64,000 nucleotides of DNA from positions 1 through 64,000 of the forward strand of contig JAUXTQ010000002.1 in the NCBI GenBank assembly GCA_030678995.1, read 5' to 3'. Numbering within the stretch: position 1 is the first letter of the stretch; every line of letters starts with the position of its first letter. The stretch is from Caulobacter sp. (GTDB lineage Bacteria > Pseudomonadota > Alphaproteobacteria > Caulobacterales > Caulobacteraceae). This document shows, in pieces, positions 37,545 to 45,736 of the stretch. Under the pieces are notes generated by a model. The model did no database searches. It was not told where the DNA came from and was given only the letters and a program-made list of their open reading frames with translations. The position numbers and the translations under genes are program-made.

Positions 37545-39866
37545 TCAGAACCCCAGTTCCTTCTGCCCCGCCTCCACATGCGCGGACTCCGGCAGGTGGC
37601 AGGTGAAGGTGGAGCCATTTCCGGGTTCGCTTTCCAGCGCCACCCAGCCGCCGTGCAGTTCGACCAGGGCCTTGACCAGGGCCAGGCCCAGGCCAGGTCC
37701 GCCGCGGTCGCGGCCGACGAAGCGGTCGAAGATGTGGGCCTGGACGTGGAACGGCACGCCGCGGCCGGTGTCGGTCACCGCCACCCGCACTTCCCCCGCC
37801 GCCCGCACCGCCGAGAGGGTCACGGTCCCGCCCGGCGGGGTCTGGCGCAGGGCGTTCTCCACCAGGTGGTCGAGGGTCTGGATCAGCCGGCGGTGGTCGC
37901 CGCGGATCAGACCGATGTCCTCGCCGCCGCCCTCGAGGATCAGCGCGACCTTGCCGGTCTCGGCGGTGGGAACCCAACGCTCCATGATCTCGCCCAGCAG
38001 CCCGGCGATCCGCACGTCGCCGAGCTCCAGGGCTATCTCGCCGGCGTCGATGGCGGCGATGTCGAGCACGTCGTCGATCGAACGGCCCAGCTGGACCGCC
38101 GCCTGGCGCACGGCCGACAGGTGCGAGCGGCCGCGCTCGGGGATCGCCTCGCCCATGCGGTCGAGCAGTTCCGAATAGCCGATGATGGTGGTGAGCGGGG
38201 TGCGCAGCTCGTAGGAGACGTTGCCGACGAACTCGCGCTTGAGCCGCTCGGCGCTGTCCAGCGCGGCCTCGCGGTCGGCCAGGGCCCCCTCCAGCTGGCG
38301 GGCGTCGGTGATGTCGGCGAAGGCGATCAGCGTCGCGCCGTCGGGCAGGGGGCGGGTCTGCCAGGAAATGATCCGGCCCAGCGAGGTGCGGGCCTCACCG
38401 GCGGTCGGGGCGCGGGCCTCGGGATCGGGATCGCCGACCCGGCCCTTGAGCTCGTGCCAGAAGGCCATGTCGTGCAGGCGCGGCACGCACAGCTCGACCA
38501 CCCGCTCGAAGTCGACCCCGTCGGCCAGCTCATCCTCGTCGATGGCCCAGAACTTCGCGAAGGCCTCGTTGTGCAGCCGCAGCCGGCCGTTGGAGCCGAA
38601 CACCACCACCGCGTCGCTGAGCTTGTCGAGGGTCGCCTGCTGAACCTGGATAAGAGCGTTGTACTGGGCCTTGAGCCGCACCTCGCCGGTGATGTCGGAA
38701 TAGAGCAGCAGCAGACCGCCCATCGGATGAGGTTGGCGAACAAGGCGAAGCGTGCGGCCGTCAGGCAGGGTCCAGCGGTCGTCCGGCTGGGGGCCGAGGG
38801 TCTCGTAGCGGGCCAGTTCTGCGGCCTTCCACTTGGCGTAATCCGGGGTCTCGGGCAGCCGCTGGCGCTGGCGCAGGCGGTCGAGGATCTCGCCGTGGGT
38901 CGGCCGCTCGGCCAGCCAGGCGGTTTCCAGACCCCACAGATCAGCGAAGGCGGCGTTATGGAACGACAGCCGCCGGGTCGGGCCGAAGATGGCGACGGCC
39001 TCGGCGATGTGGTTCAGCGTCTCGTCGTGGGCCTCCACGTGGCGCTTGAGGGCGTCCTGGATCTCCTCGGCCGCCGTGGCGTCGCTGGTCCAGACGGCCA
39101 CCCCGCCGCCCTCGAGGGGCTCGGCGGTGACCTTCAGGGCCCGGCGGCGGCCGCCCAGCGAGATCCAGCGGGTGGTCTCGCGCCGCACGCCCAGGTTGGC
39201 GGCCTCGCTGGCCAGGGCGTCGGCGGCCTTGTCGAGGGTGAGGCCCAGGGCCGCGGCCGAGCCGGCGTCGGTGGCGCTGACCGCGGCCAGCCAGGCCTTG
39301 TTGGCCCACTGCACCGCCCCGTCGGCCCCGGCGATCCAGGCCGGCTCGGCGCGGGCGTCGAGGAAGGCGGCCAGCCGCGCGGCGCTGGGCAGGGTCGCCT
39401 CGTCCCCGACGCTGGCGGTCAGCCGCAGCCAGGCCAGTGCCCCGGCGGCGCGGCCCTCGACCGAGACCACGCCCCTGGGCCCGCGGGCCTCGAAGGCGCA
39501 GGGCTCGCCCCGCTCGAACAGAGCCCGCAGACGGGCGGCGTGGTCGGGGTCGGAGCGCATGATGGCGTTGACCATCGCCTGCGGATCGACGGCGGTCAGG
39601 CTGAAGGCGGCGGCGCAGGCCTCGAGGTTTTCCTCGCCCGAGGCCAGCAGGGCGCGGCCGTCGTCGATCACCAGCAGGCTGGAGTCGAAGGCCTCGGCGG
39701 AGGCCTGGGCGGCGGCGGCGCGGCCTTCCACGCCGTCGAGCCGGTCCTGCATCGCCCGCAGGCGGCGGTCCATCGCCCGGCGCTGCACAAGCGCCCACAG
39801 CACCGCGCATATGGCGAGGCAGACAGCGCCGGCCGTGGCGGCAACCATCAAATCCATCTGCGTCAT
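37545..39866 (-). CDS. divL: DivL-type cell-cycle tyrosine pseudokinase
   Basis: A 773-residue protein: one N-terminal helix (about 8-27), a short coiled coil, several PAS modules (about 165-535), HisKA (541-605) and HATPase (about 640-755). The phosphoacceptor box reads NVSYELRTPLTT, so Tyr552 stands where histidine kinases have His; Caulobacter DivL has Tyr550 in a 769-residue protein. DivL couples the DivK/PleC pathway to CckA-CtrA and asymmetric division. The ATP lid (DTGRGVP, GGPGLGLALV) is present. Identification is strong. Confidence 0.95.
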   Translation of the reverse strand: MTQMDLMVAATAGAVCLAICAVLWALVQRRAMDRRLRAMQDRLDGVEGRAAAAQASAEAFDSSLLVIDDGRALLASGEENLEACAAAFSLTAVDPQAMVNAIMRSDPDHAARLRALFERGEPCAFEARGPRGVVSVEGRAAGALAWLRLTASVGDEATLPSAARLAAFLDARAEPAWIAGADGAVQWANKAWLAAVSATDAGSAAALGLTLDKAADALASEAANLGVRRETTRWISLGGRRRALKVTAEPLEGGGVAVWTSDATAAEEIQDALKRHVEAHDETLNHIAEAVAIFGPTRRLSFHNAAFADLWGLETAWLAERPTHGEILDRLRQRQRLPETPDYAKWKAAELARYETLGPQPDDRWTLPDGRTLRLVRQPHPMGGLLLLYSDITGEVRLKAQYNALIQVQQATLDKLSDAVVVFGSNGRLRLHNEAFAKFWAIDEDELADGVDFERVVELCVPRLHDMAFWHELKGRVGDPDPEARAPTAGEARTSLGRIISWQTRPLPDGATLIAFADITDARQLEGALADREAALDSAERLKREFVGNVSYELRTPLTTIIGYSELLDRMGEAIPERGRSHLSAVRQAAVQLGRSIDDVLDIAAIDAGEIALELGDVRIAGLLGEIMERWVPTAETGKVALILEGGGEDIGLIRGDHRRLIQTLDHLVENALRQTPPGGTVTLSAVRAAGEVRVAVTDTGRGVPFHVQAHIFDRFVGRDRGGPGLGLALVKALVELHGGWVALESEPGNGSTFTCHLPESAHVEAGQKELGF

Positions 39867-39960
39867 CAGCTACCCGCCCGAATCATGGCCGCTACACGAT
39901 AGGCGAGACGGAGTCAGGCCGCGACTGGCTAAGCGTCCCGTGCGGCGCCATGTTCCCGGC

Positions 39961-40365
39961 ATGACCTTTCCGGCCGGCGCCGCGGCGCCTTCTCTCGATG
40001 ATTTCGCGGCCATCGCCCGGGCGGCGTTCGACGATCTGCCCCAGCCGTTCCGCGACCTGGCGGGGGAAGCGGTCATCCGCGTCACCGACTTCGCCGAGGA
40101 GGACGTCCTGGCCGAGATGGGCATCGACGACGCCTTTGAGCTGACCGGCCTCTACCAGGGCGTCGACCTGGCGCGGCGCTCGGTGCTCGATCCGCTGCCG
40201 CAGCCCTCGCTGGTGTTCCTCTACCGCCGGCCGATCCTCGATGAGTGGGCCGAGCGAGGGGATGTCACCCTGGGTGAGCTGATCGCCCATGTGCTGGTGC
40301 ACGAGATCGGCCACCATTTCGGCCTGTCCGACGACGACATCGAGGCGATCGAAGACAAAGCGTGA
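39961..40365 (+). CDS. MMP-like zincin metallopeptidase-family protein
   Basis: A 134-residue protein with the zinc motif HEIGHHFGLSDDD near the C-terminus. The preceding RVTDFAEEDVLAEMG, ELTGLYQG and FLYRRPILDEWAE are typical of the short DUF1025 zincin family with minimal MMP-like fold. Family members are widespread but uncharacterised. ATG at 39961, 95 nt from the divergent divL start, so the two may share a regulatory region. Confidence 0.88.
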   Translation: MTFPAGAAAPSLDDFAAIARAAFDDLPQPFRDLAGEAVIRVTDFAEEDVLAEMGIDDAFELTGLYQGVDLARRSVLDPLPQPSLVFLYRRPILDEWAERGDVTLGELIAHVLVHEIGHHFGLSDDDIEAIEDKA

Positions 40366-40387
40366 ACGAATCGGATAGGAGAAGCCC

Positions 40388-40819
40388 ATGATCGCGCCCG
40401 AGTTCGACTACGAAGCCGTCTGCCGGGGCATGCCCGAGGCCCGGGTGATGCGTGGCGAGGCCTATGCCGCCAAGGGCTGGGCCGACCTGGTCGAAGTCTC
40501 CCCCGCCGGGGTGCTGGCCCATGTGAAGGGCGAGCGGGGCATCACCTATGTGGTCGAGGTCGCCGCCCGCGACGCGTCGGACGCCCGCTGTACCTGCCCC
40601 GATTTCCAGGAGAGCGGCTTGCGCTGCAAGCATGTGGTGGCCGCGGTGTTCACCGCCCTGGACGCCGACGAGGCCGAGCTGGAGGCCGCCTCGGGACGGC
40701 TGACGCGCCTCACCGACCTGCTGGACATGGAGGGCCGCGACGACGCCGCCCTGCTGGTCGACCGCGCCCGCCGCGACCCGGCCCTGCTGCGCGAACTTGA
40801 GGGCGAGCCGGTTTCATAG
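40388..40819 (+). CDS. SWIM zinc-finger protein
   Basis: A 143-residue protein with the SWIM motif CTCPDFQESGLRCKHVVAAVF (CxC...CxH) at about 75-95. The upstream AYAAKGWADLVEVSPAGVLAHVKG is the usual N-terminal strand-rich part. SWIM domains bind DNA or protein. It follows the metallopeptidase gene by 22 nt, probably cotranscribed. Specific role unknown. Confidence 0.87.
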   Translation: MIAPEFDYEAVCRGMPEARVMRGEAYAAKGWADLVEVSPAGVLAHVKGERGITYVVEVAARDASDARCTCPDFQESGLRCKHVVAAVFTALDADEAELEAASGRLTRLTDLLDMEGRDDAALLVDRARRDPALLRELEGEPVS

Positions 40820-40830
40820 CCCAAAAACAC

Positions 40831-40943
40831 TGTCATCCCGGACGGCCCGAAGGGACGATCCGGGACCCAAATTCGGCTTCATCCATAGCGGCTGGGATTT
40901 GATCTGGGTCCCGGATAGCCGCTGCGCGGCCTCCGGGATGACA
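40831..40943. repeat. Nested inverted repeat, TGTCATCCCGGA type
   Basis: Outer arms TGTCATCCCGGA (40831-40842) and TCCGGGATGACA (40932-40943) are perfect. Inner arms ATCCGGGACCCA (near 40858-40869) and TGGGTCCCGGAT (40905-40916) are also perfect. It fills the first half of the 284-nt gap before the ferritin-like gene. The second half (40944-41103) has no gene but must contain that gene's promoter. Confidence 0.8.
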
Positions 40944-41103
40944 AGGATTGGGGCAGGGCCATCGTTAACTCCCCGTAAGAACTTGACGCCCCCGTCACTT
41001 TCCCGTTGACCCTGGGTCGCTTCAAGTGGACAGTGTTCACATTGCGCGAGGTCCGGGCCAACGGACCCGTTGGATCTCACCTGACCGCCGGAGGAGCTTC
41101 GCC

Positions 41104-42231
41104 ATGAGCGACAAGAACATCACCAAGGACGCCATGTACGACGCGGTTGCGCCGGACGACTTCGAGTCGATGCTCGAACTCGACCGCTACAACAACCGCT
41201 CCACGGCCTTCGACAAGATCATCTCCGCGACCCACGACCACTTCTGGGATCCGCTGGACAAGGACTACATCGACTTCGACGAACCCTTCGACATGATCAA
41301 CCAGCCGCTGGTGCCGGAGGACATGGTCGTGTCGCTGTCGACCGACTACGTCTCCAACCACCTGTCGGACCCGCTGGAGCGCATCCGCTTCATCAACGAG
41401 TCGACCCTGCGCAGCTTCTCCTCGATCCTGCACGGCGAGCAGGGCGCCCTGAACCTGTCGGCCAGCCTCTGCCACGTGCTCAAGGACCAGGGCGCGCAGG
41501 AGTACGCCGCCAACCAGACCCGCGAGGAAGCCCGCCACGTCACGGCCTTCGCCAAATACGTCAAGGCCCGCTGGGGCCGCCCGGTGGAATGCGGCCCGAC
41601 CCTTAAGGCCCTGCTGGTGGAAATCATCGGCGCGCCGGAGGTCTACAAGAAGATCATCGGCATGCAGATGCTGGTCGAGGGCCTGGCCATGGGCGCCTTC
41701 GCCACCTTCTACAACAAGCTCAACGACCCGGTCGGCAAGAAGCTGATGCAGCTGGTCATGACCGACGAGGCCTTCCACCACAAGTTCGGCAAGATCTGGG
41801 CCGATCGCACGATCCCCAAGCTCGACCCCGCCGAGCACGCGGTGATCGAGGACTGGGCGGCGCACTGCTTCCAGGCGGTGCTGTTCAACCTGGTCGGCCC
41901 CAACCAGCAGCGCGATCTGTACGAGAGCTTCGGCCTCGACCCCGACAAGGTGGTCGCCGAGTTCGCCCTGATCATGACCGACGAAGCCCGTCGCGAGAAC
42001 ATGAAGGAGCAGACCAACATCTTCCGCGTGCTGGTCAAGACGCTGCTCAACGCCGGCATCATCACCGACCGCACCCGCGCCTTCTACGGCATGTATGTGG
42101 ACCTGGACGAGCTGAAGTCCGAGGGCGACCGCATGGTCGGCGACGACATCGCCGAGGACGGAATCCGTTATCTGCAGGCGATCAACTTCAAGGACCGCGA
42201 GCACAAGCCGGTCAGCATCGCCGCCGAATAG
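41104..42231 (+). CDS. Diiron ferritin-like superfamily protein
   Basis: A 375-residue helical protein with ferritin-like diiron motifs: HGEQGALNLSASLCHVLKDQGAQEYAANQTREEARHVTAFAKYV (a Glu, then EEARH) and later MTDEAFHHKFG. The spacing fits a four-helix bundle oxidase or oxygenase such as the R2-like or AurF-like groups. It is not a classical ribonucleotide reductase small subunit, as no radical-Tyr environment is evident. Substrate unknown. A good ribosome-binding site (GGAGGAG) precedes the ATG at 41104. A strong terminator follows. Confidence 0.78.
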   Translation: MSDKNITKDAMYDAVAPDDFESMLELDRYNNRSTAFDKIISATHDHFWDPLDKDYIDFDEPFDMINQPLVPEDMVVSLSTDYVSNHLSDPLERIRFINESTLRSFSSILHGEQGALNLSASLCHVLKDQGAQEYAANQTREEARHVTAFAKYVKARWGRPVECGPTLKALLVEIIGAPEVYKKIIGMQMLVEGLAMGAFATFYNKLNDPVGKKLMQLVMTDEAFHHKFGKIWADRTIPKLDPAEHAVIEDWAAHCFQAVLFNLVGPNQQRDLYESFGLDPDKVVAEFALIMTDEARRENMKEQTNIFRVLVKTLLNAGIITDRTRAFYGMYVDLDELKSEGDRMVGDDIAEDGIRYLQAINFKDREHKPVSIAAE

Positions 42232-42254
42232 GCCCTTCCGTTTCGACAGACCTT

Positions 42255-42286
42255 AACGCCCCGCCGCAACCCGGCGGGGCGTTTCG
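42255..42286 (+). terminator. Rho-independent terminator
   Basis: AACGCCCCGCCG (42255-42266) pairs with CGGCGGGGCGTT (42272-42283), loop of five nt, then TTCGCGTTT. It ends the ferritin-like transcript. Confidence 0.85.
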
Positions 42287-42355
42287 CGTTTCAAACGTCC
42301 ATCGACCGTCGCCGGGGAGTCCACTTTTTCGCCCTGTGCGCTAGATTGAGGTCCC

Positions 42356-42892
42356 ATGACACGCTCGCCCTTTCTGGCCCTCGCCGCGGGCCTGACCATC
42401 GCCGGCGCCGGCATCATTGCCTCAGCCTGGGCCGCCGCCCCGCAACCGACCCGCCCGGTCGCTCCCAGCTTCTATTCCGGACGCTGGTACGAGATCGCGC
42501 GCATCCCCAACGCCGGCCAGCGCGACTGCCAGGCGGCCTACAGCCAGTTCACCGCCACCGCGGCGAGGGCCTTCAAGGTCAGCCAGGTGTGCCGCAAGGG
42601 CTCCGCCAGCGGACCGGCGAAGACCTTCAACACCACCGGCAAAATTCTGCCCGGCAGCGGCAACGCCAAGTTCGAGATGAGCTTCTTCGGCGGCGTGCGG
42701 AAGCAGGAATACTGGGTGCTCGACCGTTCCGCCGACGGCGCCTGGGCGCTGATGGCCACGCCCGGCGGCAACTACATCTGGCTGATGTCGCGCAAGGCGG
42801 TCATGGACCCGGCCGCGAAGGCCGGGGCGGTCGCCCGCATCCGGGCCCTGGGCTATGCCCAGAAACTGGAGTACCCGGCGCAGGCGACCTGA
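42356..42892 (+). CDS. Lipocalin-family protein (Blc-like)
   Basis: A 178-residue protein with a signal peptide (hydrophobic 7-25, cleavage near AWAAAP) and the lipocalin signature FYSGRWYEIARIPN at 39-52. The DRSADGAWALMATPGGNYIWLMSRK strand pair near 122-148 is also typical of bacterial lipocalins, which bind fatty acids or lipids at the envelope. There is no lipobox cysteine, so it is periplasmic rather than lipidated. Convergent with the small lipoprotein gene. Confidence 0.9.
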   Translation: MTRSPFLALAAGLTIAGAGIIASAWAAAPQPTRPVAPSFYSGRWYEIARIPNAGQRDCQAAYSQFTATAARAFKVSQVCRKGSASGPAKTFNTTGKILPGSGNAKFEMSFFGGVRKQEYWVLDRSADGAWALMATPGGNYIWLMSRKAVMDPAAKAGAVARIRALGYAQKLEYPAQAT

Positions 42893-42903
42893 AGCCTGAC
42901 GGC

Positions 42904-43305
42904 CTATTCCGGTTCGAGGATCACGGTCACCGGGTTGGGCACCAGGTCCTGGGACGCGCCGGTGTACATGTCGACGCCGATGCCGATGATCCCGCCGACC
43001 AGCACGTTGCCGGCCACGCCCGCCGCGCCGGCGCCGCCGGTCTTGTGGGTCACGGTCACGGTCGCGGGCTTGTAGCCGGGCTTGGTGATGGTGGCGACGA
43101 ACTCCGACTTTCGGCTCATCTTGATGGCGCAGGGCGTGGCCTCGCAGAAGTGACCATTGCTGGTTTCGACCTTGGCGCCCGCAGGCTCGCTGGTGACGAC
43201 CCAGGCGTCATTGCCGCCGCGGGTTACGGTGGCGCAGGCGCCCAGCGACAAGGCAGCGCCGGAAATGACAGCGAGGCGAACCGCGCCGGTGATGGAAATA
43301 GACAA
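42904..43305 (-). CDS. Small PEGA-like lipoprotein
   Basis: A 133-residue lipoprotein. The signal peptide ends in LSLGAC, and the mature part has VVTSEPAGAKVETSNGHFCEATPCAIKMSRKSEFVATITKPGYKP, the PEGA-type beta repeat, followed by a glycine-rich helix (GAAGVAGNVLVGGIIGIGVDMY). I chose TTG 43305, since GGGGG stands a few nt upstream; ATG 43344 would put 13 residues before the signal peptide. Function unknown. Confidence 0.75.
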   Translation of the reverse strand: MSISITGAVRLAVISGAALSLGACATVTRGGNDAWVVTSEPAGAKVETSNGHFCEATPCAIKMSRKSEFVATITKPGYKPATVTVTHKTGGAGAAGVAGNVLVGGIIGIGVDMYTGASQDLVPNPVTVILEPE

Positions 43306-43411
43306 TTGAAGTCCCCCGATTAGTTGAGTCCTCACCAACCACACCGGGCGGAACTTGGCGAGCCCGATCCCGCTGCGGCCCCCGAAATGAGCCGGGCCCG
43401 GCGCGGCTGTC

Positions 43412-43440
43412 TTGACAACGAACGAAACCGGAACACCATA
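43412..43440 (+). promoter_or_regulatory. mmcB promoter with overlapping SOS (LexA) box
   Basis: GAAC-N7-GAAC at 43420-43434 is the reverse complement of the alphaproteobacterial LexA operator GTTC-N7-GTTC. It lies between a consensus -35 TTGACA (43412-43417) and a weak -10 (ACCATA, 43435-43440), 17 nt apart. LexA binding there would block the promoter, fitting DNA-damage induction of mmcB. Confidence 0.8.
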
Positions 43441-43445
43441 CCGCC

Positions 43446-43880
43446 GTGGAAGCTGTCGCCCTTACCCTGATCACGGTCACCCGGCCGGAAACCACCCTCG
43501 CCGTCACCCGCGGCGCGGCGCGGTTGCTGCTTGAGATGGCCTTTGCGCCGCTGGCCGAGGTGGGGCTTCCCAACGGCCGGCGGGCGGACCTGATGGCGTT
43601 GGGGCCGAAGGGCGAGATCGTCATCGTCGAGGTCAAGTCCAGCCCCGAGGACTATCTGACCGACCGCAAGTGGAGCGAGTACGCGCCCTACTGCGACGCC
43701 TTCTTCTTCGCCGTGTCGCCCGAGTTTCCCGTGGGCCTGATCCCACCGGAGCCCGGCCTGATCGTCGCCGACGGCTTCGGCGGGGCGGTGGTCCGCGAGC
43801 CGGGCTGGACCCCGCTGGTCGCGGCCCGGCGCAAGGCCCTGACCCTGGCGTTTGCCAGGCTGGCGGCATTCAGGGGGTAG
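43446..43880 (+). CDS. mmcB: MmcB-family DNA repair protein
   Basis: A 144-residue protein with a PD-(D/E)XK-like core: GAARLLLEMAFAPLAEVGLPNGRRADLMALG, then EIVIVEVKSSPEDYLTDRKWSEY. The GRRADLM and EVKSS residues form a restriction-endonuclease-like site. In Caulobacter crescentus MmcB is an SOS-induced protein needed for mitomycin C resistance. GTG start at 43446, only a few nt after the SOS box promoter, so the leader is very short or absent. Confidence 0.9.
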   Translation: MEAVALTLITVTRPETTLAVTRGAARLLLEMAFAPLAEVGLPNGRRADLMALGPKGEIVIVEVKSSPEDYLTDRKWSEYAPYCDAFFFAVSPEFPVGLIPPEPGLIVADGFGGAVVREPGWTPLVAARRKALTLAFARLAAFRG

Positions 43881-43930
43881 CCCCAAATCTGCTCATCCAG
43901 GCGGATCCGCGGGAATGAGCGAAGGTCCGG

Positions 43931-45637
43931 CTAGAACCCCCGCGCCACGCCCTCGCGGCGGCTGTCCGCGGCCCCGACGAGGCCGTTGGGCGTCACCGCC
44001 ACCCCGTGCAGGCCCGAGTTCTCGCCGCCGGTGTTGTTGAACACGATGCCCCGCGCCTTGAGCCCCTCGACGACGCCCGGCGCATAGCGGTCAGGTTCGC
44101 TGGAGAACCGTTCGCCCCGGGCGACCAGGTTGGGCAGGTCGAAGGCCGCCTGCAGGTCCATCTTCCAGTCCAGCAGTCCGACCAGGGCTTTCAGATTGTA
44201 CGACAGGATCGAATTGCCGCCAGGCGAGCCCAGGGCGGCCACCAGGCGGCCGTCCTGGTCCAGCACGATGATCGGCGACATCGACGAGCGCGGCCGCTTG
44301 CCGCCGGCCACGGCGTTGGCCATCGGCGCCCCGTCGGTGTCGGTCGGCGAGAAACTGAAGTCGGTCAGCTGGTTGTTCAGGAAGAAGCCGCCGACCATGC
44401 GGCCCGAGCCGAAGATGCTTTCGACCGTGGTCGTCATCGACACCACGTTGCCCCTGGCGTCGACGATGACGAAGTGGGAGGTGCCGGCCGGCTCCTGCGT
44501 CCAGTCCCGCCCGCGGGCGCCCGCGCCGTCAGGGTTGCCGTGGCGGGGCGGCGGCCCGGCCCGGTCGCCGATCAGACGGGCGCGCTGGTCGACATAGTCC
44601 GGCTTCAGCATGCCCTTGACCGGAACGGCTCCGAACGCGGCGTCGCCCACGAAGCGGTCGCGGTCGGCGTACATCACGCGCTCGGCCTCGGCCAGGCGCA
44701 CCCAGGCCAGGGGATCGGCCGGTCCGCGCTCGGCGATGTCCGTCCGCTCCAGCAGCATCAGCCCCTGCAGGATCGCCACGCCGCTCGAGGCCGGCCAGGT
44801 CGTGCAGACCACATAGATGCGATAGGGCCGGCAGAGGGCGTCGCGACTGGTCGCGCGATAGGCGCGGATGTCGGCCAGGGTCATGGCCCCGGGCATCTCG
44901 CCCTCGCGCACCCTGGCGACGATGGCCTCGGCCAGCGAGCCTTCATAGAGGACGTCCGGGCCGAGGAAGGCCAGCCGGTGCAGGGTGGCGGCGTAGTCGG
45001 GGTTTTTCAACAGGTCGCCGGCCTTCAACCGGCTGCCGTCGGGCCGCGCGAAGTAGCGTTTCGCATCCGGCGTCGCGGCCTGCGGAAAGGGACCGGCGAT
45101 CATCCCGGCCAGCCGCGGGCTGACGGTGAAGCCATCGGTTGCTAGGCGCTCGGCGTCGGCGAACAGGCTCGACCAGGGGCGCGCGCCGTGCCGGCCATGG
45201 GCCAGGGCGAGCATCGCGACCACGCCCGGGACTCCGGTCGCCCGGCCGCTGACCACCGCCGCGCGGAAACTGACCGGCTTGCCGTCCGGTCCGATGAACA
45301 TGTCCGCCGTGGCGCCCGCCGGAGCCGCCTCGCGGCCGTCATAGGCCGTCACCTTCCGGGCGCGGGCGTCGTAGTAGACCATGAAGGCCCCGCCCCCGAG
45401 GCCCGAACTCTGCGGCTCCACCAGGCCCAGGACCGCCTGCACGGCCACCGCCGCGTCGATGGCCGACCCGCCCTCGCGCAGCACCTTCAGCCCCGCCTCG
45501 GTCGCCAGGGGGTTGGCCGTGGCCACCATGACGGTCGGCCCCGTGCGGACGACGGCCGCGGTCGGGGCGGCGCCCCCCTGCGGCAGCAGCGAACAGCCGG
45601 CGAGCAGCAGGGCGGCGAGAAAGCCGATGAGGCGCAT
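43931..45637 (-). CDS. ggt: Gamma-glutamyltransferase, lipoprotein form
   Basis: Periplasmic hydrolysis or transfer of gamma-glutamyl groups from glutathione; 568 residues. The signal peptide ends in LLAGC, so Cys15 is lipidated. The autoprocessing site GTSHF gives catalytic Thr386. Other features are ANPLATEAGLKVL, SGLGGGAFMVYYD with the substrate-binding Arg region following (YDGREAAP), and SMSPIIV and GSPGGNSI in the small subunit. ATG 45637. In-frame sequence further upstream overlaps the divergent peptidase gene and is not part of it. Confidence 0.93.
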   Translation of the reverse strand: MRLIGFLAALLLAGCSLLPQGGAAPTAAVVRTGPTVMVATANPLATEAGLKVLREGGSAIDAAVAVQAVLGLVEPQSSGLGGGAFMVYYDARARKVTAYDGREAAPAGATADMFIGPDGKPVSFRAAVVSGRATGVPGVVAMLALAHGRHGARPWSSLFADAERLATDGFTVSPRLAGMIAGPFPQAATPDAKRYFARPDGSRLKAGDLLKNPDYAATLHRLAFLGPDVLYEGSLAEAIVARVREGEMPGAMTLADIRAYRATSRDALCRPYRIYVVCTTWPASSGVAILQGLMLLERTDIAERGPADPLAWVRLAEAERVMYADRDRFVGDAAFGAVPVKGMLKPDYVDQRARLIGDRAGPPPRHGNPDGAGARGRDWTQEPAGTSHFVIVDARGNVVSMTTTVESIFGSGRMVGGFFLNNQLTDFSFSPTDTDGAPMANAVAGGKRPRSSMSPIIVLDQDGRLVAALGSPGGNSILSYNLKALVGLLDWKMDLQAAFDLPNLVARGERFSSEPDRYAPGVVEGLKARGIVFNNTGGENSGLHGVAVTPNGLVGAADSRREGVARGF

Positions 45638-45736
45638 GCGAACTCCACTCAGGTCGGGCCGCACCATAGGCGCCGGGCCGCCCCGGGCAAAGCCCCGCCG
45701 ATGGACAAGTTCCAGGCGCCGTGCGACTCGAACGGC

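Noticed and set aside
37578-39902. A 774-codon open frame on the plus strand
   Set aside because: Antisense to divL along its whole length; low-complexity product with no motif.
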